Assembly (NCBI GenBank): GCA_904502155.1
Contig: CAJGDV010000038.1
Span: forward strand, 1-9,632
Source: an uncultured Bacilli bacterium
GTDB taxonomy: Bacteria; Bacillota_I; Bacilli_A; RF39; UBA660
Reading direction: 5' to 3'
DNA length: 9,632 bases
This document shows positions 5,303 to 9,632 of this stretch, piece by piece. The notes under the pieces are model-generated. The model was not told the origin of the DNA, ran no database searches, and saw nothing but the letters and a program-made list of their open reading frames with translations. How positions within the stretch are numbered: position 1 is the stretch's first letter; every line of letters starts with the position of its first letter. A program made the position numbers and the translations under genes.

Positions 5303-5746
5303 GTGAATCAAATAGAAATTATTAAATTAGTAGATGAAGAAATAAAAGAATTAAAAGATGTTGAAGATGTAATTAATATAGCAATTAAAAATCAAAACTT
5401 AGATAATTTAGAATTTAATATTATTATTGTAGATAATGAATATATACATAAATTAAATAGAGATTATAGAAATATTGATAGACCAACAGATGTAATTACA
5501 TTTGCTTTAGAAGACTATGAAGATATTAAACTAGAACATAGAATGCTAGGAGATATATATATTTCTATAGATAAGGCTAAAAGCCAAGCTATAGAATATG
5601 GACATAGTTTTAAAAGAGAAATTTGCTTCTTAGCAGTTCATGGTTTCTTACATTTATTAGGATATGATCATATGAATAAAGAAGACGAGGAAGAAATGTT
5701 CTCATTACAGGAGTTGATTTTAAATGAAGCGAATATTAAGAAATAA
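5303..5746 (+). CDS. ybeY: Endoribonuclease YbeY, 16S rRNA maturation and ribosome quality control
   Basis: YbeY is a cytoplasmic zinc-dependent endoribonuclease acting in 16S rRNA 3'-end processing and late 30S quality control. The signature H-G-F-L-H-L-L-G-Y-D-H is at 113-123, supplying three zinc-binding histidines. P-T-D-V-I-T-F-A (61-68) and G-D-I-Y-I-S (83-88) are also conserved. The length (147 aa) is normal. I accept the GTG start at 5303 because a G-rich Shine-Dalgarno (GGGGGTG, 5289-5295) lies 7 nt upstream, no nearer ATG keeps the N-terminal domain, and the vanZ stop is 4 nt before. The 3' end overlaps dgkA by 23 nt. Pairing with era, another 30S assembly factor, is a conserved arrangement in Bacillota. 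Confidence 0.95.
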   Translation: MNQIEIIKLVDEEIKELKDVEDVINIAIKNQNLDNLEFNIIIVDNEYIHKLNRDYRNIDRPTDVITFALEDYEDIKLEHRMLGDIYISIDKAKSQAIEYGHSFKREICFLAVHGFLHLLGYDHMNKEDEEEMFSLQELILNEANIKK

Positions 5747-6122
5747 AGATACAGGAAATTTTTTAGTAAGATATTATAAAAGTTTTAGACATGCAGTAAG
5801 TGGTATTTGGTATGCCCTTAAATGTGAACATAATATGATTATAATATTAGCTGCAGTTATTGTAACTAGTATTGCTGGATTTTATTTTAATATATCAGCA
5901 TATGAATGGCTATTTGTAATTTTATGTTTTGGTGCTGTTTCAGCAACAGAAATGATAAATACATCAATAGAAGCATTAGTAGACTTAGAAACAACAAAGT
6001 TTCATCCACTTGCTAAAATAGCTAAAGATACAGCCAGTAGTGCAACACTAATATTTTCCATAACATCTTTAATCGGGGGATTAATAATATTTTTACCAAA
6101 AATTATAGAAATGATAGGATGA
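5724..6122 (+). CDS. dgkA: Diacylglycerol/undecaprenol kinase family protein
   Basis: This is a small integral membrane lipid kinase. Gram-positive members mainly phosphorylate undecaprenol, supplying the lipid carrier for cell-wall synthesis. The catalytic-region motif S-A-T-E-M-I-N-T-S-I-E-A-L-V-D-L (73-88) is intact, with Glu76, Asn79 and Glu83, followed by H-P-L-A-K-I-A-K-D-T-A (94-104). The N-terminal C-E-H-N-M segment (34-38) corresponds to the conserved E-x-N. Three hydrophobic helices are visible (about 37-55, 59-80 and 106-127). The length (132 aa) is typical. The start lies within the end of ybeY (23-nt overlap), with AGGAG (5709-5713) 10 nt upstream. Cdd begins 4 nt after the stop. 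Confidence 0.93.
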   Translation: MKRILRNKDTGNFLVRYYKSFRHAVSGIWYALKCEHNMIIILAAVIVTSIAGFYFNISAYEWLFVILCFGAVSATEMINTSIEALVDLETTKFHPLAKIAKDTASSATLIFSITSLIGGLIIFLPKIIEMIG

Positions 6123-6126
6123 TAAA

Positions 6127-6516
6127 ATGATAGAAAAATTAAAAAAACTTAATGAAAATTCATACTCACCATATTCTAAATTTAGAGTATCAGCAATTGC
6201 TGTTATGAAAGATGGACAAGAATTTGGTGGAGTTAATGTTGAAAATGCTAGCTATGGAGCTACAATATGTGCTGAAAGAAGTGCTATTGTAAGTGCAATA
6301 TCAAACGGATATAAAAAAGGTGATTTTGAAAAAATATATGTATATGTAAATGAACCAAAAGCAAGTACACCATGCTTTATGTGTAGACAAGTATTATGTG
6401 AATTATTTGAACAAGATAAAGAAGTTATATGTGTTAATAATAAAGGTGAAGAAACTATTTATACTATTAAAGACTTATGTCCATTCCCATTTGATGAAAG
6501 TGATTTAAAAAAATGA
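6127..6516 (+). CDS. cdd: Cytidine deaminase
   Basis: It deaminates cytidine and deoxycytidine to uridine and deoxyuridine in pyrimidine salvage, in the cytoplasm. The zinc site is of the small homotetrameric type with three cysteines: Cys48-Ala-Glu50 (Glu50 the proton shuttle) and Pro82-Cys83-x-x-Cys86-Arg-Gln. The nucleoside-binding N-V-E-N-A (37-41) is intact. The length (129 aa) matches the family. The C terminus ends in L-C-P-F-P-F rather than the commoner L-L-P-x-x-F. Its stop overlaps the era start by 4 nt (ATGA). The dgkA-cdd-era order is conserved in Bacillota. Confidence 0.96.
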   Translation: MIEKLKKLNENSYSPYSKFRVSAIAVMKDGQEFGGVNVENASYGATICAERSAIVSAISNGYKKGDFEKIYVYVNEPKASTPCFMCRQVLCELFEQDKEVICVNNKGEETIYTIKDLCPFPFDESDLKK

Positions 6517-7397
6517 AATCAGGATTTGTAAGTTTAATAGGACGTCCTAATGTAGGGAAGTCAACTTTACTTAATAGTATTGTAGGAAAAAAAGTAGCCA
6601 TAACTTCTGACAAACCACAAACAACAAGAAATACAATCCAAGGGATATATAATGAAAAAGATACTCAAATAGTATTTGTAGATACTCCAGGAATTCATAA
6701 ACCTAATCATAAATTAGGTAAATATTTAAACAAACAAGCATATTATTCAATAGATGATGTTGATGTTGTAATGATGTTAATCGACGCATCAATGCCATTA
6801 GGTCCAGGAGATAAATTTATAATTGAAAGACTTGATAAAGTAGAAAAACCAGTTATTTTAATTATTAATAAAATCGATAAATTAACAAAAGATGAATTAC
6901 TACAAAAAATAGCTGAATATAAAGATTTATATGATTTTAAAGAAATAATACCAGTATCAGCTCTTAAAAAAGATAATGTTGATGAAGTAGTAAAAGTATT
7001 AAAAGAATACTTACCAGATTCAGTTCAATATTATGGTGAAAATGATATAACAAATAAATCAACAGAATTTTTAATTGGTGAAATCATTCGTGAAAAAGTA
7101 TTTGAACTTACTGAAGAAGAAGTTCCACACTCTTTAACATGCTATGTTGAACATGTTGAAAAGAAAAAAGGAAACTATGTAATAAATGGTGTTATTGTAG
7201 TAGATAGAGATTCACTTAAAAAAATTATTATTGGTAAACAAGGAACTAAGATTAAAGAAATTGGAATTAAAGCTAGAAAAGACTTAGAAGAATTATTACA
7301 AAAAAAAGTTTACTTAGAACTATATGTTAAAGTAATTAAAAAATGGAGAGATAAAGAAAAATATCTTCAAGAATTCGGATTTAATGAATTTGAATAA
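6513..7397 (+). CDS. era: GTPase Era, 30S ribosome assembly
   Basis: Era is an essential GTPase that binds the 3' end of 16S rRNA and helps assemble the 30S subunit. The N-terminal GTPase domain has G1 G-R-P-N-V-G-K-S (10-17), the G2 region T-T-R-N-T (37-41), G3 D-T-P-G (57-60), G4 N-K-I-D (119-122) and G5 S-A-L-K (149-152). The C-terminal KH domain carries I-I-G-K-Q-G-T-K-I (239-247) after the conserved I-R-E-K-V-F-x-L-T-x-x-E-V-P-H-S linker (192-207). The length (294 aa) is typical. The start overlaps the cdd stop by 4 nt and has only a weak upstream ribosome binding site, so coupling to cdd translation is likely. Confidence 0.98.
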   Translation: MKSGFVSLIGRPNVGKSTLLNSIVGKKVAITSDKPQTTRNTIQGIYNEKDTQIVFVDTPGIHKPNHKLGKYLNKQAYYSIDDVDVVMMLIDASMPLGPGDKFIIERLDKVEKPVILIINKIDKLTKDELLQKIAEYKDLYDFKEIIPVSALKKDNVDEVVKVLKEYLPDSVQYYGENDITNKSTEFLIGEIIREKVFELTEEEVPHSLTCYVEHVEKKKGNYVINGVIVVDRDSLKKIIIGKQGTKIKEIGIKARKDLEELLQKKVYLELYVKVIKKWRDKEKYLQEFGFNEFE

Positions 7398-7418
7398 AAA
7401 TAATTTTTTTGTTCACTA

Positions 7419-7424
7419 TATAAT
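7419..7424 (+). promoter_or_regulatory. Possible internal -10 between era and yqzL
   Basis: TATAAT lies in the 46-nt gap after era, 19 nt before the ATG at 7444. It has no TG extension and no convincing -35 at 16-18 nt spacing. An A/T-only stretch with a T run (7401-7410) precedes it but has no GC-containing stem, so I do not call a terminator. It could give extra transcription of yqzL, the DUF1653 gene and recO. Confidence 0.35.
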
Positions 7425-7443
7425 AGAAAGGTGAATAAAAAAA

Positions 7444-7545
7444 ATGAAAAAACAATTATTATGGGATTTATTTAAAAACACAGGAAAAATTGAATACTAC
7501 ATGAAATACAAGGAGTTAGAAAATGAGAGAAGTAAAAAAAGGTAA
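7444..7545 (+). CDS. yqzL: YqzL-like small protein (33 aa)
   Basis: This tiny gene reads from ATG 7444 to TAA 7545. The peptide contains L-W-D-L-F-K-N-T-G-K-I-E-Y-Y followed by Y-K-E-L-E, matching my recollection of the YqzL pattern (W-x-x-F-x-x-T-G-x-I-x-x-Y-L-x-Y-K-E). YqzL is a short protein of unknown function that lies between era and recO in Bacillus, exactly this position. AAAGGTGA (7427-7434) precedes the ATG by 9 nt. Its end overlaps the next gene by 23 nt, and its Lys-Glu codons AAGGAG double as that gene's ribosome binding site. It is somewhat shorter than the Bacillus version, having lost most of the acidic C terminus. The positional and motif match together make it very likely real. 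Confidence 0.8.
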   Translation: MKKQLLWDLFKNTGKIEYYMKYKELENERSKKR

Positions 7546-7765
7546 AATATATAGACATTTTAAAGGTAAACAATATAAAGTATTAATGGTAGCTTACGAC
7601 TCAGAAACTAATAATGATGAAAATATGCGTAAACTAGTTGTTTATGAAGCCTTATATGGTGATCATAAAATCTGGGTTAGAGACTACGATATGTTTTTAT
7701 CAAAAGTTGATAAAGAAAAATATCCAGATGTAAAGCAAGAATATAGATTTGAAGAAATATGTTAG
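7523..7765 (+). CDS. DUF1653 family protein (80 aa)
   Basis: The small cytoplasmic protein fits DUF1653: Y-R-H-F-K-G (10-15), Y-D-S-E-T (25-29), V-V-Y-E-A-L-Y-G-D (39-47) and W-V-R-D-Y-D-M-F (51-58). The family folds as a compact beta-rich domain and has no established function. AAGGAG (7510-7515), inside yqzL, lies 7 nt before the ATG. The gene overlaps yqzL by 23 nt at its start and recO by 7 nt at its end, so it is locked into the operon. Members are usually not part of the era-recO cluster, so this looks like a lineage-specific insertion. Composition matches the neighbours. Confidence 0.85.
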   Translation: MREVKKGKIYRHFKGKQYKVLMVAYDSETNNDENMRKLVVYEALYGDHKIWVRDYDMFLSKVDKEKYPDVKQEYRFEEIC

Positions 7766-8487
7766 AGTCATTTGAAGGAATTATAATTAATGAGATAAAA
7801 TATGGTGAAACAAGTAAAATAATTAATATTTTAACAACTGATAATAAAGTAATAGGTTGCTACTGTAAGGGTGCTAATTTACTTAAAAATCATTTAAGAA
7901 ACCAAACTAATATTTTAACTCATGGACACTTTATTATGAAATATAATAAAGATAAAATGTCCAATTTAAATGATGTTACCATAATTAATAATTATAAAAA
8001 TATAAAAAAAGATATAATAAAAATCGGATATGCTAATTATATACTTGATTTAATAAATCAAGTATATAAACATGGCGCATCCGACTTTCTTTTTGATTAT
8101 TTAAAAAATACTTTAAATAAATTAGATGAAGGATTAAATCCTAAAATTATTACATCTATATTAGAATTAAAATGTTTAAATAACTTAGGAGTAGCTCCAA
8201 ATTTAGAATCATGTGTAAATTGTAATTCAAAAAAAGGTATAGCCACTATATCCTCTTATTATGGTGGTTTTGTATGTAATAATTGTTTAAAAAATGAAAA
8301 AATTGTTAATGAGAAAACAATTAAATTAATAAGAATGTTATATTTAATAGATATTGATAAAATAGATAAAATAGATATTTCTAAAGATATTGAATTAGAA
8401 ATAGATAATTTTATTGAAGATTATTATTCTAGATATACGGGTTTATATTTAAAATCTAAAGCATTCTTAAAAAGTATTATAAAGTAG
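7759..8487 (+). CDS. recO: DNA repair protein RecO
   Basis: RecO works with RecR to load RecA onto SSB-coated single-stranded DNA in recombinational repair. The N-terminal OB-fold region (about 1-80) starts with the typical E-G-I-I-I-N-E-I-K-Y-G-E-T-S-K-I (6-21). A helical domain follows, with a zinc site of Cys152-x-x-Cys155 and Cys173-x-x-Cys176 and the L-G-V-A-P-N-L-E-S-C approach (143-152). The length (242 aa) is normal. The start overlaps the DUF1653 stop by 7 nt. Two sequence oddities lie within it: a perfect inverted repeat with 16-bp arms (8037-8069) at codons about 93-104, and a 9-bp tandem repeat encoding I-D-K-I-D-K-I-D near residue 200. Confidence 0.93.
   Translation: MLESFEGIIINEIKYGETSKIINILTTDNKVIGCYCKGANLLKNHLRNQTNILTHGHFIMKYNKDKMSNLNDVTIINNYKNIKKDIIKIGYANYILDLINQVYKHGASDFLFDYLKNTLNKLDEGLNPKIITSILELKCLNNLGVAPNLESCVNCNSKKGIATISSYYGGFVCNNCLKNEKIVNEKTIKLIRMLYLIDIDKIDKIDISKDIELEIDNFIEDYYSRYTGLYLKSKAFLKSIIK
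8037..8069. repeat. Perfect 33-bp palindrome (16-1-16) inside recO
   Basis: TTATATACTTGATTTA (8037-8052) is followed by a single A and then its exact reverse complement (8054-8069). It has no T tract and stays in frame, encoding the conserved Y-I-L-D-L-I region of RecO. The near-zero spacer makes it a cruciform-type palindrome rather than an RNA hairpin with a normal loop. Confidence 0.75.
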
Positions 8488-8494
8488 GTGTAAA

Positions 8495-8941
8495 ATGAAG
8501 GATTATATTTATATAATAGGTCCCTTTATTTCTCTAGGTGTATGTCAATTAATCAAATTCTTTATAGAATCATGGAAAAACAAAAGACTAGAGTGGGGAC
8601 GCTTATTTAATGGGGCTGGTGGTATGCCAAGTACTCATACAACATTTAGTATGTCTCTTACAACTTTAATAGGTTATACTGTTGGAATTAAAGACCCATT
8701 ATTTGCAGCATGTTTAATTTTCTCATTCATTGTATCTTATGATGCTATAGGTGTAAGATATGAAAGTGGAAAACAAGCAGCAGCAATTAATGATATTGTT
8801 GATGAACTTGAAAAAAAACATAAAAAGAAATATCGTATTGATGAACTTAAAGAACAATTAGGACATAAACCATATGAAGTTATGGGTGGTGCTCTATTAG
8901 GATTTTTTATGGGATCTTTATTTTATTTCATGCTATTTTAA
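8495..8941 (+). CDS. YuiD-like divergent PAP2 family membrane protein (DUF212)
   Basis: This is a membrane protein of the DUF212/YuiD family, described as divergent PAP2 phosphatase relatives. Conserved blocks are G-G-M-P-S-T-H-T-T (42-50), Y-D-A-I-G-V-R-Y-E-S-G-K-Q-A (82-95) and L-K-E-Q-L-G-H-K-P-Y-E-V-M-G-G-A-L-L-G (118-136). The P-S-x-H element and the histidine in G-H-K-P recall the lipid-phosphatase active site, but activity in this family is not established. Hydrophobic segments are at about 5-23, 48-64, 68-82 and 128-147. The length (148 aa) is typical. The gene begins 7 nt after recO with AGGTG (8486-8490) only 4 nt before the ATG. It ends the operon: its stop abuts a terminator. Confidence 0.9.
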   Translation: MKDYIYIIGPFISLGVCQLIKFFIESWKNKRLEWGRLFNGAGGMPSTHTTFSMSLTTLIGYTVGIKDPLFAACLIFSFIVSYDAIGVRYESGKQAAAINDIVDELEKKHKKKYRIDELKEQLGHKPYEVMGGALLGFFMGSLFYFMLF

Positions 8942-8966
8942 AGATAATTTTAATTATCTTTTTTTT
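8940..8966 (+). terminator. Intrinsic terminator ending the yqfC-to-DUF212 operon
   Basis: AAAGATAATT (8940-8949) pairs with AATTATCTTT (8952-8961) around a minimal 2-nt centre, so the real loop probably includes a few A/T pairs. Eight T residues follow (8959-8966). The stop codon TAA (8939-8941) touches the stem. The dyad centre (8950.5) lies 20.5 nt before the next -10. Confidence 0.82.
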
Positions 8967-8967
8967 A

Positions 8968-8976
8968 TGATATAAT
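8968..8976 (+). promoter_or_regulatory. Extended -10 promoter for the prepilin genes
   Basis: TGATATAAT (hexamer 8971-8976) starts one base after the terminator T tract. The ATG at 8994 lies 17 nt downstream. The -35 position (TTTTAA, 8948-8953) coincides with the terminator loop and matches poorly. Confidence 0.75.
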
Positions 8977-8993
8977 TAATAATAGGTGATAGT

Positions 8994-9362
8994 ATGAAAA
9001 AAGGATTTTCATTAGTTGAATTATTAGCAGTTATTGTAATATTAGGTTTAATTGTCTTAATATCAATTCCAATTGTTAATAATAGTATTAATAAAGCCAA
9101 AGAAGAAGCAAGAGAAGTGCAAATTGAAGAAATAATTAAAGCAGCAAAAAAATATGCTATAAAAAATTCTTATATTCTACCAGAAGTAGGAGGTACATAT
9201 AGTCACATAGAAGTTCAAACTTTAATAGATGAAAACTATATTGATACTGATAAAATTATTGATCCTGTAACAGAAACAGAATTAACAGGATGTATAAGTA
9301 TTTGCTACAAATGTAGTGAAGTTGAGTATGAATATGAATTTAAAACTAGTTGCCAAGGTTAG
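8994..9362 (+). CDS. Type IV prepilin-like protein (122 aa)
   Basis: The N terminus is a class III signal: a short basic leader M-K-K-G, then F-S-L-V-E-L-L-A-V-I with the conserved Glu at +5 (residue 9), followed by a hydrophobic helix to about residue 28. A prepilin peptidase would cut after Gly4 and methylate Phe5. Such proteins build type IV pili, type II secretion pseudopili or the competence (ComG) pilus. The C-terminal head has four cysteines (100, 104, 107 and 120), which could form disulfides or bind a metal. No assembly ATPase, platform protein or peptidase is in the window, so the system cannot be named. AGGTGA (8984-8989) precedes the ATG by 4 nt. It is transcribed from its own promoter and is probably co-transcribed with the next prepilin gene. 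Confidence 0.88.
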   Translation: MKKGFSLVELLAVIVILGLIVLISIPIVNNSINKAKEEAREVQIEEIIKAAKKYAIKNSYILPEVGGTYSHIEVQTLIDENYIDTDKIIDPVTETELTGCISICYKCSEVEYEYEFKTSCQG

Positions 9363-9371
9363 GAGGATTAT

Positions 9372-9632
9372 ATGAAAAAGAATAAAGGTTTTACTTTAGT
9401 AGAATTAATTTCAATCCTAACAATATTAGGTATTATAGCTTTAATTACTATTCCAATTATGACTAAAACAATAAATAATGCCAAAATAAAAGTATTAAGA
9501 GAACAAAAAACTGCTATTGTTGAAGCTGCTAAAAAATATGCTTTAGATATAGCAGAAGATTTACCAAAATATGATGGAGATATATATGCAGTTAAAGTAT
9601 CTGATCTTAGAAATAGTCCATATTTAGATGAA
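9372..9632 (+). CDS. Second type IV prepilin-like protein, cut by the window end
   Basis: The frame is open for 87 codons to the last base. The N terminus M-K-K-N-K-G then F-T-L-V-E-L-I-S-I-L is a class III prepilin signal, with expected cleavage after Gly6 and Glu at +5 (residue 11), then a hydrophobic helix to about residue 30. The following helix contains A-A-K-K-Y-A, also found in the upstream prepilin (A-A-K-K-Y-A at 50-55), so the two are likely duplicates. A strong AGGAGG (9361-9366) lies 5 nt before the ATG and overlaps the stop of the previous gene, so they form one operon. The head domain is only partly visible. Confidence 0.88.
   Translation, partial: MKKNKGFTLVELISILTILGIIALITIPIMTKTINNAKIKVLREQKTAIVEAAKKYALDIAEDLPKYDGDIYAVKVSDLRNSPYLDE

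Noticed and set aside
7391..7424. Terminator after era
   Set aside because: There is a T run but only an A/T-only, five-pair stem; no convincing hairpin, and the downstream genes belong to the same conserved operon.
8355..8385. 9-bp tandem repeat GATAAAATA in recO
   Set aside because: Just over two copies, in frame and low complexity; no sign of a longer repeat array or a CRISPR.
1..9632. tRNA, rRNA, CRISPR array, insertion sequence or prophage
   Set aside because: I saw no cloverleaf-type tRNA sequence, no spaced direct repeats, no transposase or integrase gene and no terminal inverted repeats flanking any gene.

Overview
This is a very AT-rich stretch in which every gene I accept lies on the + strand. 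It uses the standard bacterial code: TGA ends the YqfC, DgkA and Cdd genes and tryptophan is written TGG, so it is not a code-4 mollicute. The order yqfC-yqfD-(vanZ)-ybeY-dgkA-cdd-era-yqzL-recO is the classic Bacillota era/recO neighbourhood. The base composition, short intergenic gaps and reduced proteins suggest an uncultured, low-GC, probably host-associated Bacilli/Erysipelotrichia-like lineage. That placement is inference; there is no rRNA in the window to settle it.

Region 1 (1-461): the terminator of an upstream unit, then a small helical protein of unknown function (63-281). A 180-nt leader follows, holding a hairpin, a long-range inverted repeat around a possible 14-codon ORF, a 15-bp palindrome and a strong extended -10 promoter.

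Region 2 (462-3326): three consecutive genes for cytoplasmic proteins I could not assign to a named family. All three carry HExxH followed 34-44 residues later by H-D-Y-[FY]-E-[LM]-E-I-[DQ]-A-N, so they look like paralogous zinc-metallopeptidase-type (zincin) proteins. The first two are short (222 and 201 aa). The third (509 aa) has its own promoter and large N- and C-terminal extensions. This is the least explained and most interesting part of the window.

Region 3 (3345-8941): a tightly packed housekeeping operon. It contains yqfC and yqfD (sporulation-associated in Bacillus), a VanZ-like membrane protein where phoH and pgpH usually sit, ybeY (rRNA maturation), dgkA (lipid kinase), cdd (cytidine deaminase), era (ribosome-assembly GTPase), a 33-aa YqzL-like protein, a DUF1653 protein, recO (recombination mediator) and a YuiD/DUF212 membrane protein. 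Several genes overlap by 4-23 nt, implying coupled translation.

Region 4 (8942-9632): a terminator-promoter element followed by two tandem prepilin-like genes, the second cut by the window end.

A recurring architecture stands out. At three unit boundaries an intrinsic terminator runs straight into an extended -10 (TGATATAAT), and the hairpin dyad centre lies exactly 20.5 nt upstream of the -10 each time, so the -35 position falls on the terminator loop. Two unusually long perfect inverted repeats also lie inside the conserved genes yqfD (17-bp arms) and recO (16-bp arms).
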